From Mycobacterium asiaticum (GTDB taxonomy: Bacteria; Actinomycetota; Actinomycetes; Mycobacteriales; Mycobacteriaceae): a stretch of 64,000 nucleotides of DNA. Of this stretch, positions 1 to 9,426 are shown one piece after another. The stretch spans positions 62,001-126,000 of the forward strand of contig NZ_LZMH01000031.1 in the NCBI RefSeq assembly GCF_001673635.1, read 5' to 3'. Numbering within the stretch: the first letter of the stretch is position 1; each line of letters opens with the position of its first letter. A program made the translations under genes and the position numbers. The notes beneath the pieces are model-generated. The model searched no databases and had not been told where the DNA came from. It saw only the letters and a program-made list of their open reading frames with translations.

Positions 1-29
1 GCGGGCAGCGCTTGGTACCCCAGCCGCAA

Positions 30-1295
30 TTAGTGTTGTTGTTCCCATCTTGGCGACCGCACCAATGCGACCAAGTGGATGATGATTCCGACCAGAGGGC
101 CAGCCAGTAGGGCGATGATAGTGCGCGCATCGAGCGCCATCGGCAGGAGCAGCAACAAAGTCGACGTGACCGTCGCACCGAGCCAGCCGAAAGAATACGC
201 TCGGTGCAGAGCGGCCGCAGCCGTGGCGGCACCTGTGAGCGTCAGCATGGCGATGGAAACAGCCGCCACCATCAACCAAACGAGTAAGGCCCTGCTGGCC
301 TGGTAGTCAGGACCAAATCCGGCTCGCAGCAACCACGGGCCAGCTAGCCCTACAGCCAGCACACCGACTACGCCGATCCCCCCAATAATCAAAGCCGGGC
401 GGATCAGGGCCCGAAGCCGCTCGGCTTGTTCGTCGACAAAATGGGCAATCAAATTGCTCTGCATTCCGCTCAGCGGGACCAGGAGCGGGGCGCGGGTCAA
501 GGTGACCGCCAGGATGATCACTCCACCGCTTGCGCCTAATCGGTCCGACGTAGCCTTCAGCAGCACTGGGAAACCCATGACTAGGATTGCGCTGGCACCG
601 GCGGCGGTGATCGAATGACCGGCGCCACGCAAAAACGTCCCCATCGCAGTCGGCGTTAGCAACCGGGCCGTTTCTCGTGCGGCCGGCGATGCCAGCAGCA
701 CGAGCAGCCATGCGACCGAACCTGCGGCGGTGGCCCACAAGTAACCTGCAACGCCCCAACCGATCACGAACGCCGCGGCAGCGACTGCCAGCCGACTCAG
801 GCCGTCGGTAACCATCATGGCTCCGTACTGGCCCCACCGATTAGCGCCAGCCAGCATCCCTAGCAACGCGGCATTCAGACAGAACCCGGCAACCCCAAAC
901 CCTAGTAGCCCCACTGATAACCAGCGCGATTCCACGAATATGTGTCGGCTCCAAAGGGGCGAAGTGCCCGCAATCGCGGCGGCAGCAACGAAGCCGATCA
1001 CTATGGCGGCCCTTAATGGACTGGTATGACGGCTAGCCACGACGCCGGTGTTGCAGCCGGAACGAATTTCACGTGTCGTTTCTTGCATCAACCCGTTGGT
1101 TGCACCGGTGAACAATCCGAAGGTTCCCCAGAACACGGCGAATACTGAAAACCCAGTCGGCGCCAGGGCACGAGCTGCTAGGTAGATAACTGAGTAAAGA
1201 CCTATTGCCGTCAGTGCCGTCGCAAGTCCAACCCGGGCGACGCTGGCTCGCGTGATCGCCCCGTTGGAAGCCGCAGTGTCGCTGACTCCAGTCAT
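30..1295 (-). CDS. Wzx-like oligosaccharide flippase (polytopic membrane protein)
   Basis: The 421-residue product is almost entirely hydrophobic, with about twelve predicted membrane segments and short charged loops. This is the layout of the MATE/Wzx polysaccharide-export superfamily, which moves lipid-linked sugars across the plasma membrane. I chose the ATG at 1295, which gives MTGVSDTAAS and leads straight into the first hydrophobic segment. An upstream in-frame start at 1445 would add 50 Arg- and Ser-rich residues that look non-coding. The gene is the leftmost in the window, transcribed leftward, and heads a run of glycan genes, so a role in exporting the glycan built by its neighbours is inferred. 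Family assignment rests on hydropathy pattern, size and context, not on a diagnostic motif. Another polytopic transporter or a polymerase is possible. Confidence 0.65.
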   Translation of the reverse strand: MTGVSDTAASNGAITRASVARVGLATALTAIGLYSVIYLAARALAPTGFSVFAVFWGTFGLFTGATNGLMQETTREIRSGCNTGVVASRHTSPLRAAIVIGFVAAAAIAGTSPLWSRHIFVESRWLSVGLLGFGVAGFCLNAALLGMLAGANRWGQYGAMMVTDGLSRLAVAAAAFVIGWGVAGYLWATAAGSVAWLLVLLASPAARETARLLTPTAMGTFLRGAGHSITAAGASAILVMGFPVLLKATSDRLGASGGVIILAVTLTRAPLLVPLSGMQSNLIAHFVDEQAERLRALIRPALIIGGIGVVGVLAVGLAGPWLLRAGFGPDYQASRALLVWLMVAAVSIAMLTLTGAATAAAALHRAYSFGWLGATVTSTLLLLLPMALDARTIIALLAGPLVGIIIHLVALVRSPRWEQQH

Positions 1296-2033
1296 CGGCG
1301 GGATACTTCGGCCGCTGTGAAGAACGAGATCCGCCCGAAAGACCAGAGTTTCGACCCATAAGCGCGAGTGCCAAACATGAGCCTCTTCACGTTCACCACT
1401 GCGGCGGCTGCCTTCTCGTTCATTGCGAGACGTGCAGGGCCGCAACGCAGCATAGCTGGACGGCCGTTGATGGACGAGTTGGTCACGCTTCCTGCTCTAG
1501 TTGGCTTGTGCGGGCCCGCCTCGCTGCATCTGTTATCGGCGACGTTCACCGGACCGAAAACCACTTCGTTCAGAAGATCCGGTCACGACCAAAATGCAAT
1601 CACGCGTGCGAGGTTCATTCGTGAAGCGACGAAGGTGTTCAGCGGAACCTCCGCCAACCGGACCGGTGGACCTTGCTTACGGGTTGTTCGACGGTACGCA
1701 TCATGAAGGACTGTGTGGATATCGTCCAGACTACGGAATCAGTGGATGATCCGCGGAGCAATCAAATTTCTGATAACGAAGATGCGGATCGACGCGGGTA
1801 ATGGGACGACGTCGAGGGGCACAACCGCGCGGCTGGGCCGTGAGAGCGGACTTGGGAAGGCGACTGCAGGCCGGACTCGTCTGAGTCCGTGGCGCGCAAC
1901 CCCATCCATGCTGCGCACACTCGCATCTCTTCATGCGGCAGCGTTCGAATCGACAGACCTTGATACTGTCGGCACCAGCGCGACGGGAGTGCGCAGGAGC
2001 CAAGTCGAAGGTTTCTAGACGGGTGAAGGTCAG
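1296..2033. other. Non-coding spacer between divergent genes
   Basis: This 738-base stretch separates the leftward flippase gene from the rightward epimerase-phosphotransferase fusion. The short open frames inside it (for example 1713-2018 on the plus strand) encode Arg/Ser/Thr-rich strings with no recognisable domain and no good ribosome binding site. It should contain both divergent promoters, but I could not single out convincing -10/-35 boxes. Confidence 0.5.
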
Positions 2034-4664
2034 GTGTCGGGACAAGTTCTGGTAACTGGAGGCACCGGTGCGGCCGGCGGGGCGACTGTCAAATGGCTGC
2101 TACGGATGGGAGCCGACATCGTAGTCCTGGCCCGGCGCACTCCGCTGGTGCCGGTGCCGGGCGTAAGGTACGTGGTCGGCGATATCCAACATTCAGAAGC
2201 CGTATCGCGAGCGATCGCGCATTGCGACGCGGTCGCCCACTTTGCGTGGACCACCCCGACACTCGGAAGTGCAGTCAATACCGAAGACAACGACATCGGC
2301 GGTATCGCCACGTTGCTCCGTGCGATGACCGACCACGATTGCCGCAGGGTGCTGTTCGCATCCTCAATCTCTGTTTACGGCGGCCAGCCCGCCCATCCGC
2401 AACCGTTCACCGAAGATGAGCCGCCGCGCCCCGCAGCGTCGCTGCAGTATGAGCAAAACAAGCTACGCGCGGAAAAAATGATTGCAGAGTCCGGCATCGA
2501 GTGGGTGAATGTGCGGCCTACCGTAACCGTCGGACGGTCTGTGTGGAGCGGCCCGGCCAATATGTTCCGGCAGCCGGTGGTGGTCAGTCCGAGCCGCAAG
2601 GCGCGCATGCAGCTGATCCATATCGACGACGTCGGCCGATTCTGCGCGTCGGCTGTCCTGGGCGGGCCTACCGGGACCGTCAACCTCAACGCCGACGATC
2701 CGCTTACATTTGCCGAGATTGCTGACATCGTAGAAAAACCGCTTGTCAAATCGGGCAAGCGGTTCTCGCGCGCATTGGCCAGTCTCATCGCGAGAACAAG
2801 CAGATTTGACAGCGTGCCCGACCGGATCAAGCTTCTGTCGTGTTACCCACTCGGAGACACCCGAAAGTTGCGCCAGGATTTCGGCTTTACATGCGCTTAC
2901 AGCTCAGCAGAAGCCGCAGCCGACATGACTGACTCGTCGTCGGCTGCCTGGACAGTCGGCTCGCGTTCTATCCGCAAGCCGAGCCGTCTGGCGACACCGG
3001 TCATCCACCCCCGCGAGACATCTGCTTCCGACGGAAGCGCGGTGCAGATCGTACCGCCGGAGTACACCGGAGAATTCGACAACGTCACCGGCGATCCCGC
3101 GCTGCCGGAGTGGACTGCGGCAAATTTGGCTGAGGCGTTTCCAGGGCCGATGACGCCATTCTCGCTCGGCCTCGCCAATCGCATCATGCTGAGTGGGGCG
3201 AACCAGTTCGAACTGATTTTTCCCTTGAAACCAGAGCTGGCCTGGACGGTAAGTACCAAGAAGGTCGGCACGATCGGACACCGCCTCTACAACAACTTGA
3301 CGGTGATGAAGGAATTGGCCAAAGCCATTCCCGGCCAGACTCCCGAAAGCATCGAGCATGAGGTGAACGGCACCGCTTTACCTGACGGCTATCGTTCGCC
3401 GCCGATAACGATTGCCGACGCATTCATGGGCGCCCGCACAGTCCTTAAAAGCGGCCCGCAGATCGCCGGTCTAGGGCACGAGGTCTCCAACATGGAGCGC
3501 CGAGTCGCGCGACTCGTGTCCGACCGCCCAAGTCTGCGGACGATCACCGATCAGAAATTGCTTGCACGCATCGAATTGGTGACCGACATGGTCGTTCGCG
3601 CATGGGACATCAACCAAATGAACACCGCCGTGGCCGTTCCCCCAATGAATCTCATCGCGCAGCGCTACGGGGACGACGTAGCGATGAATCTGCGCACCGG
3701 CACGAAAACCCTGCGCAGCGCCGTCCTCCTGAGCGGTGTGCTAGAACTCGCTGAGATCGCAGCGACAGATGCGCGATTGCGCCAGCTCATCGAAGACAGC
3801 CCCCGCGAATTGGTGCTGGACAGGCTGCGCAGCGATGCCCCGACATTCCACGCCAAATTTGACCGCCTCGTGCGGGAATGCGGGCATCGGGGGCCCGGCG
3901 AGACGGAACTGAGTAACCCCGTCTACGCGGATGCGCCGGAACTGCTTCTTCGCTCGATCGTCGGCAGCATCCGCAGTTCCAGTACAAGTCCTTCGATCTC
4001 GGCACCGAGTCTCTTGCATCGCACGCTGATCCGTGTCGCCCTTGGGGCCATCGAGCGACGGGAACGCGGGCGCGACGCGTGCATGCGCATCACTTATGAG
4101 GTTCGGCTTGCTTTGCGAGAATGGGGTCGGCGGCTGGCCGAGCGGGGGACCCTAGAGTCTATTGACGACGTACACTACCTTTCGATAGGCGAAATATATT
4201 GTCCGCCCGCTAATTCCAGAGAGTTGGTCGCCAGACGCCGGGCTGAGCGGACGCGGCTTGCAGCGCTAGACTTCCCAATTTATTTCCATCAGCCGTGGAG
4301 TCCATCCGCCCAGGACACCATCAGTGCAAACCAAGTCATCAATGGGCTTGGCGCATCGCCGGGCTTTGCTCGTGGCAAGGTGCGAATCATGGCAGAGGCC
4401 GACGACGACTTCGAACCCGGAGAGATTCTGGTTGCCAACGCCACCGACACCGGGTGGACGCCTTTCTTCGGCTGCGCGGCTGCTGTGGTTACCAACGTCG
4501 GCGACATGATGTCGCACTCGGCGATCGTGGCCCGCGAGTTTGGGGTGCCCGCCGTCGTCAACACGCTGACCGCGACCCAGCGTCTCAAGGATGGCCAGGT
4601 AGTCGAAGTTGATGGCACCGCGGGCACCATCCGCATTATCGACGGATCACAAGACATAGCGTAG
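2034..4664 (+). CDS. Fusion: NAD-dependent epimerase + rifampicin-phosphotransferase/PEP-synthase-like acceptor and phosphohistidine domains
   Basis: This 876-residue protein starts at a GTG. Residues 1-290 form an extended SDR epimerase/dehydratase: the Rossmann motif TGGTGAAGG lies near residue 8, followed by ASSISVYGG and the catalytic YEQNK. After a Ser/Pro-rich linker (about 300-350), residues 350-700 resemble the middle domain of rifampicin phosphotransferase and pyruvate-water dikinase, with a PGPMTPFS motif and CGHRGPGETELSNP. Residues 790-870 are the swivelling phosphohistidine domain, with MMSHSAIVAREFGVPAVV carrying the expected catalytic His. No ATP-grasp domain is present, so the protein cannot charge its own His from ATP in the usual way. 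The gene points toward an ATP-grasp-bearing PPDK-like gene at 5801-7585. Substrate and product are unknown. A phosphotransfer step on a sugar or glycolipid is inferred. Confidence 0.75.
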   Translation: MSGQVLVTGGTGAAGGATVKWLLRMGADIVVLARRTPLVPVPGVRYVVGDIQHSEAVSRAIAHCDAVAHFAWTTPTLGSAVNTEDNDIGGIATLLRAMTDHDCRRVLFASSISVYGGQPAHPQPFTEDEPPRPAASLQYEQNKLRAEKMIAESGIEWVNVRPTVTVGRSVWSGPANMFRQPVVVSPSRKARMQLIHIDDVGRFCASAVLGGPTGTVNLNADDPLTFAEIADIVEKPLVKSGKRFSRALASLIARTSRFDSVPDRIKLLSCYPLGDTRKLRQDFGFTCAYSSAEAAADMTDSSSAAWTVGSRSIRKPSRLATPVIHPRETSASDGSAVQIVPPEYTGEFDNVTGDPALPEWTAANLAEAFPGPMTPFSLGLANRIMLSGANQFELIFPLKPELAWTVSTKKVGTIGHRLYNNLTVMKELAKAIPGQTPESIEHEVNGTALPDGYRSPPITIADAFMGARTVLKSGPQIAGLGHEVSNMERRVARLVSDRPSLRTITDQKLLARIELVTDMVVRAWDINQMNTAVAVPPMNLIAQRYGDDVAMNLRTGTKTLRSAVLLSGVLELAEIAATDARLRQLIEDSPRELVLDRLRSDAPTFHAKFDRLVRECGHRGPGETELSNPVYADAPELLLRSIVGSIRSSSTSPSISAPSLLHRTLIRVALGAIERRERGRDACMRITYEVRLALREWGRRLAERGTLESIDDVHYLSIGEIYCPPANSRELVARRRAERTRLAALDFPIYFHQPWSPSAQDTISANQVINGLGASPGFARGKVRIMAEADDDFEPGEILVANATDTGWTPFFGCAAAVVTNVGDMMSHSAIVAREFGVPAVVNTLTATQRLKDGQVVEVDGTAGTIRIIDGSQDIA

Positions 4665-4730
4665 AACGGCCATTCGCAAGTTTCACCGGCCGGGCCGTAT
4701 CACTCCAGTGCGCTTTGCCATACTGTCCCC

Positions 4731-5540
4731 ATGGCCCGTCTCCACCGACTCGTGTACAACCCTGTCGCCTACCGCATTGTGCATACCCCATCCGTAAGGA
4801 GTTTCTTGGCGAAGTACTGGTACCCCTTCGTAACCCAACGTGACGACGAAGAGCTGTTCATCAACTACGGGTACGACGAGGATCCTCCGATGGCGTTGCC
4901 ACTTGAGGCGAGCGACGAAGCCAACCGGTACTCAATTCAGCTGTACCACCGCACGGCCACGCAAACGGATCTTTCCGGAAAGCGAGTGCTGGAGGTCGGT
5001 TGCGGCCACGGAGGCGGAGCCTCGTACATCATGCGCACGTTGCACCCAGCCTCCTACACCGGACTTGATTTAAATCCCGCCGGCGTTGCCTTCTGCCGGG
5101 AAAGGCACATTCTGCCTGGCCTTGACTTCGTCGAGGGCGATGCCGAGGACCTACCGTTTCCCGCTGAATCCTTCGATGCGGTGATCAATATCCAATCGGC
5201 GAATCTATACCCCCACTTTTCTCGCTTCCTCGATGAAGTGGCGCGCGTGCTGCGTCCGGGAGGGCATTTCCTGTATACCGATTTTCGTCCCAAGGTCCGT
5301 ATTCCCGAGTGGGAGGAGGCCTTGTCAGATGCCCCAATGCGATTGGTCTCTCGCACCGACATTGAAAAGCAAGTTCTGCGGGGATTAGAAAACACTCTGA
5401 AGTCGCAGCCGACGCCGCGCGTACCAAGATTGATGCGCGGCGCGGCTCGCAAGGCCGCCGCCCTCCAGGGCTCATGGCTTCAAAGTGCGGTCCAAAGCGG
5501 GGACTACGCGTACCGAATCTACTGCTTTGTCAAGGAGTAA
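4731..5540 (+). CDS. SAM-dependent methyltransferase, Rv2952/Rv1523-like glycolipid methyltransferase family
   Basis: The 269-residue class I methyltransferase has motif I as VLEVGCGHGGGAS (about residues 86-98), the acidic loop after strand 2 as TGLDLN, and a post-I motif GDAEDLPFPAESFD. The N-terminal stretch with YWYPFVT and the EEDPPM-type PLEASDEANR segment closely resemble mycobacterial phthiotriol/phenolphthiotriol and glycopeptidolipid-type O-methyltransferases (Rv2952, Rv1523). That family methylates hydroxyls on cell-envelope lipids or their sugars. The gene lies 66 bases downstream of the epimerase-phosphotransferase fusion on the same strand and is probably co-transcribed. The exact acceptor hydroxyl cannot be read from sequence. 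Confidence 0.85.
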   Translation: MARLHRLVYNPVAYRIVHTPSVRSFLAKYWYPFVTQRDDEELFINYGYDEDPPMALPLEASDEANRYSIQLYHRTATQTDLSGKRVLEVGCGHGGGASYIMRTLHPASYTGLDLNPAGVAFCRERHILPGLDFVEGDAEDLPFPAESFDAVINIQSANLYPHFSRFLDEVARVLRPGGHFLYTDFRPKVRIPEWEEALSDAPMRLVSRTDIEKQVLRGLENTLKSQPTPRVPRLMRGAARKAAALQGSWLQSAVQSGDYAYRIYCFVKE

Positions 5541-5800
5541 GGCATTCCCTTGCCCAGCCATCGCGATTAGGTCGTAACGCTGAGCACGAAATGCAGATCG
5601 GTTGACAACCCCCCACCTTGCGGCGACCGCGCGAACGGCCCCTCAGCTGACTATGACAACTCCGGGGCGGCAGATGATTTGGCTAATCTCGACATGAAGA
5701 AGCCTGCAATCTCACACTATTTCGTGGTCGTTGCCACGCTTAGGTTGCCAGGGCGTGGCTCGCGACCGCGCCCGAAACATAACTCTGCGGCACTTCAAAT

Positions 5801-7585
5801 TTATTTGGTCTCATCAAGCTTCAGCGCAAGGAGCATGGCCCGGAGTGGAGCGTTCGATAAGACGTCTGCATGGCCGCTCGCCATGGCTGCACGGATGCCA
5901 TCCTCGGTAGTATCGTCCAGCCGCGGATGACTACCGGAAGCGTGAGCGCGCAGTGGACTGTACTGACGCGCCAGCTCGGCAAGCTGCAGAAGGTCGGGCG
6001 AGTCGGCTTCTGACCATGCGCTCACCTCCAAAATCCCTTCTCGCACTTCACCTTCCGTACCATCGACCGTTATCAGCTTGCCTGCCAGCCGGGCAGCTAC
6101 ACCTTCGCCGCAGCCCACGACAGACGGACGACCGAGTTCTCGACTGACAACGGCGGCATGGCTGGTGGCGCCGCCGATCTCGGTGACGATGCCACAGGCC
6201 GCGAGCATCCCGTGAATGTCGTCCGGACTGGTCGCACGGCGGACGAGGATGACGTCGCCTTCGGCGTCGAGAGCTTCCTCGACGTCGGTGTAGGCCCTCC
6301 CCCCCGCAACACCCGGGCAGCACGGCAAACCCTTGGCCAGCAGTGGCGCAGCCAGGCGTTCCTCGGGTTGCAACCCCGGCTGCAACAGCGTCTGCACAAT
6401 CTCTGGGGTTACCCTGCGTAGGGTTTCGGAGTCGTCGATAATCCCCTCGCGACGCAACGCCAGCGCGATCCGCACCGCCGCTTGCGCGGATCGCTTCGCC
6501 GTCCTTGTTTGGAGCAACCAGAGTCGACCATCCTCGACGGTGAATTCTATCTCCTGCATATCTCCCGCGAGCTTCTCGAGCAACTTCGCCGCGGCTTCCA
6601 ACTCGCGGTAAACGGTGGGATGCTGGTCGCGCAAAGTAATCACCGACTCGACGTCGAACGTGCCCGACACAACATCCTCTCCCTGGGCACGCGGAAGCCA
6701 CTCTCCGAATGACTCGTCGGCTCCGGTCATCGGATTTCGGGAGAAGAGCACCCCCGTGCCCGATGCGCCGTTCAAGTTACCGAACACCATGGCTTGAACA
6801 ACCACTGCCGTACCGGTGACATCATCGATGCCGTGGTGGCTGCGATAGGTCCGCGCGCGGTCACTATTCCACGATGCAAACACCGCATTGATCGCGCCGG
6901 CAAGTTGTTCCCACGGATCGTCGGGCACGATAACGGCGTCGCTGCCTAGCACGATGCGCCGGTATACCTGTCGGAATCTCCGCCGCGTGTCCGCGGCGAA
7001 CCCAGGATTGTGCAACGCAGACAGCGCATCTTCGACCTCGTCGTCAATGCCCAGGTCCAAAATAGTGTCCAACATGCCAGGCATGGATAGCACCGGGCTG
7101 CTTCGCACACTCACTAGTAATGGACGGGATGTCTTCCCGAATGCGCGCCCGGTTTGCTCCTCCAGGTATGACATCATGTCGCGGGCGTGGTCTCGCAGCA
7201 CATGATCGACCGCGCGCTTTGGCTCAACGAACCAGTCGGCGCATACGGCGGTCGTTATGCAAAAAGCCGGCGGGACCGGTAAGCCCTTAGCGCGCATCGC
7301 GTTAATACCGTAGCCCTTATTGCCGACGAGCTCACGCGGCAAGTCGGCGCTGCCATCGAGAACGAGCGCCCGCGGGTTGTTGTCAATGTTTCTCGTCGAT
7401 TTGGACATTACGTGCATTAGTGCCGCGGATCGCGGGTTGTCGGAAGCCCAAAGCAGCCAACTGGCCGCGGCCGGCGACGGGCGGATCGCAAGAGTGGAGA
7501 CATCCTCGGCGTGCCATCCTCTCAGTCTCACCTGCTCCGCAGGTGGCACAGGCGGTAATGATTTCGGATCGTTGACTAGGGGCAA
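5801..7585 (-). CDS. Truncated pyruvate phosphate dikinase-like protein (ATP-grasp + phosphohistidine domain, no PEP barrel)
   Basis: Residues of about 70-400 of this 594-residue protein match the ATP-grasp half of pyruvate phosphate dikinase: GNKGYGINAMRAKGLPVPPAF, VSVRSSPVLSMPGMLDTI, SGTGVLFSRNPMTG, AQGEDVVSGT and IEFTVEDGRLWLLQTR. A swivelling domain follows, with GGATSHAAVVSRELGRPSVV holding the phosphorylatable His. The protein ends about 90 residues later, so the C-terminal PEP/pyruvate TIM barrel (several hundred residues) is missing, as in the short M. tuberculosis PpdK Rv1127c. The N-terminal 60 residues are an unrecognised extension, and a later start at Met57 or Met60 is possible. 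The gene closes the leftward run that starts with the aminotransferase at 12755. The phosphoryl acceptor is unknown. A partner role with the ATP-grasp-less fusion protein at 2034-4664 is inferred. Confidence 0.8.
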   Translation of the reverse strand: MPLVNDPKSLPPVPPAEQVRLRGWHAEDVSTLAIRPSPAAASWLLWASDNPRSAALMHVMSKSTRNIDNNPRALVLDGSADLPRELVGNKGYGINAMRAKGLPVPPAFCITTAVCADWFVEPKRAVDHVLRDHARDMMSYLEEQTGRAFGKTSRPLLVSVRSSPVLSMPGMLDTILDLGIDDEVEDALSALHNPGFAADTRRRFRQVYRRIVLGSDAVIVPDDPWEQLAGAINAVFASWNSDRARTYRSHHGIDDVTGTAVVVQAMVFGNLNGASGTGVLFSRNPMTGADESFGEWLPRAQGEDVVSGTFDVESVITLRDQHPTVYRELEAAAKLLEKLAGDMQEIEFTVEDGRLWLLQTRTAKRSAQAAVRIALALRREGIIDDSETLRRVTPEIVQTLLQPGLQPEERLAAPLLAKGLPCCPGVAGGRAYTDVEEALDAEGDVILVRRATSPDDIHGMLAACGIVTEIGGATSHAAVVSRELGRPSVVGCGEGVAARLAGKLITVDGTEGEVREGILEVSAWSEADSPDLLQLAELARQYSPLRAHASGSHPRLDDTTEDGIRAAMASGHADVLSNAPLRAMLLALKLDETK

Positions 7586-7675
7586 ACTTACGCAAGACCA
7601 AGGTTAGCAACTTCGAGCGATGTCACCGCACCTATCGTGAGAGTGCTCACTTCGTCACACGGGAGGCCTGCCACA

Positions 7676-8416
7676 TCAAGTTGTGCGCTTTGCGTTGATG
7701 TAAATTTCTGAGCCGAACTCAGGCATGCGCCGACTTAGGCGGAACAATCCTTCCAAATGCGCCTCGGTGAGAAAGCCAGCGTCGCACAAATCTTGCATCT
7801 GTGCATGGGTGAAAGGTTTGACGAAATAACTTCCACTAGATTGAACTTCAAAACCTTGCTCGCCTAGCAATTCGGCGAGACCGCTGAGGTCTAGGGTGGA
7901 TCGCTGCTGCATGTGCTTCTGGGTAGAGGACAATTCGAAGGGATCATCAAGGAGACCCATCTCCACCGCTAGCAAGCGATGAATCGAATGCGCATTGGGC
8001 ACGTTAATGTGTACAACAGTGTCGATGTGACAATGCGGGTGCAGCGCCAGAAGCAGTTGCTGTGGTTCGTCAACTTCATGCAGCAGGCTGCTCAGCACAA
8101 TTAGGTCGAAGCCGCCTTGGCGCAAATCAACGGGCGCCTGCTCAAGCGTGGCCTCCACCACCTTTGATGTCTGGTGGCCGGCGGCGAGTTCGCGGGCGTT
8201 GCTGGCGAAGTCGGCTGATGGCTCGATCACTGTGACGTCGATGCCGGGGTCAAGGTCGGTAAACAAAGGTCGCAACCCGCAACCGACTTCCAGTAAGGAC
8301 GCAGGTCCGAAGCGTGCGATCTGCTCCAGGACCACTCGACGACGATATCCGGCCTGAATCGCCTCGAACGGAAGTTCCCGGTACGAGCGACTGTATGATT
8401 CGATGTCGCGGCTCAA
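7676..8416 (-). CDS. Class I SAM-dependent methyltransferase
   Basis: The 246-residue protein carries motif I as LLEVGCGLRPLF near residue 40, followed by the second-strand acidic motif TVIEPS and a post-motif segment FDLIVLSSLLHEVDEP, all typical of Methyltransf_11/23-type enzymes. There are no membrane segments, so it should act in the cytosol on a small molecule, sugar nucleotide or lipid-linked sugar. It lies 39 bases downstream of the GT2 gene and 90 bases upstream of the PPDK-like gene in the same leftward run, so it probably methylates the same glycan. C-, N- and O-methylation cannot be told apart from sequence. Confidence 0.8.
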   Translation of the reverse strand: MSRDIESYSRSYRELPFEAIQAGYRRRVVLEQIARFGPASLLEVGCGLRPLFTDLDPGIDVTVIEPSADFASNARELAAGHQTSKVVEATLEQAPVDLRQGGFDLIVLSSLLHEVDEPQQLLLALHPHCHIDTVVHINVPNAHSIHRLLAVEMGLLDDPFELSSTQKHMQQRSTLDLSGLAELLGEQGFEVQSSGSYFVKPFTHAQMQDLCDAGFLTEAHLEGLFRLSRRMPEFGSEIYINAKRTT

Positions 8417-8455
8417 GGGCTTTCCTTCGCCAATGTCATGCTGTCGATGTAGTTG

Positions 8456-9379
8456 TTAGTAAACGTGTTCCACCACTACTTCCGGTCGCGTGGTGACTTC
8501 GTCGAAGATGCGCCATATGTATTCCCCGATGATGCCCAGGATGATCATTACTGCGCCCAGCAAGAAGCTGATCAATGCGACCAACGTTGCGAAGCCAGCT
8601 ACAACCCGTCCACCGAATACCGTACCCGCAACAATGTACAAGCCGTAGCCGAACGAGAGCAGCGACACGATGAAGCCCAACATCGAAATCAGCCGGATCG
8701 GCAGCACTGAGAAGCCGAGAATCGAATCTATGAAGTAAGTTAATTTTTTTGCGAATGTCCAGCGCGACTTCCCGTGAGGACGTTCTCGTCGCTCGTAGTA
8801 AAGGGTCGCCGGCTTGTAACCGAGCCAATAAGCCAACAGAGCGGTGTTGATGTTCTTGCTGCTATCGCGGATATAGGGCACAAGCGCCGCGTCCATCAGT
8901 GCGATGTCGAATCCACCTTTTGGGTAGTCTTTACTAATCATCGCTCGTACCAACCAATGATAAACAGCGGCGAACAATCTCGTCAGTGGCGGATCAACCC
9001 GGCTTTCCCGCAGCGCAATCACAAACTTCGACCCAGCCAGCCATTGGTCGGTCATCTCAACGACCAGCTCCGGGGGATCCTGCAGGTCCGCCGCCAGCCA
9101 CATGAAGCAGTCTCCGGTGACGTAATTCAGCCCTACTTTTGAGGAATGCACGGCGCCGAAGTTTCGCGCAAGCTTAACCACCTGCGTATCCGGCCGTTGC
9201 TGCTTGATCTTTAGCAACTCAATCATGGACTCGTCACCGGAACCGTCGTCGACGAAAATCAACTCCATCGCGCAGTCGCGCTCATGAAGCGCATGCTCGA
9301 CCTTTTGCAGCTCAGCAAAAAGCAATGGCAGCGATTCAGCGTTGTAGTAGACAGGTACGACGACCGAAACCGTCTTCAT
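8456..9379 (-). CDS. GT2 family glycosyltransferase with C-terminal membrane anchor (ArnC/DPM1-like)
   Basis: The N-terminal catalytic domain begins VSVVVPVYYNAESL and continues with FVDDGSGDES and LAADLQDPPE, which give the Asp residues that bind nucleotide and metal. Two hydrophobic helices near residues 225-245 and 260-285 anchor the C-terminus. This is the architecture of polyprenyl-phosphate sugar synthases such as ArnC/DPM1-type enzymes. I chose the ATG at 9379 because GGAGGGGGAGGG sits directly upstream at good spacing. The ATG at 9430 overlaps the upstream gene by ATGA and would add 17 residues. It probably transfers a sugar from a nucleotide donor to polyprenyl phosphate, feeding the GT-C enzymes of the cluster. 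The donor sugar is unknown. Confidence 0.85.
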   Translation of the reverse strand: MKTVSVVVPVYYNAESLPLLFAELQKVEHALHERDCAMELIFVDDGSGDESMIELLKIKQQRPDTQVVKLARNFGAVHSSKVGLNYVTGDCFMWLAADLQDPPELVVEMTDQWLAGSKFVIALRESRVDPPLTRLFAAVYHWLVRAMISKDYPKGGFDIALMDAALVPYIRDSSKNINTALLAYWLGYKPATLYYERRERPHGKSRWTFAKKLTYFIDSILGFSVLPIRLISMLGFIVSLLSFGYGLYIVAGTVFGGRVVAGFATLVALISFLLGAVMIILGIIGEYIWRIFDEVTTRPEVVVEHVY

Positions 9380-9426
9380 ACCCTCCCCCTCCACGTTCAT
9401 ATGCTCCCTCAACGGGTGGTTTTCGG

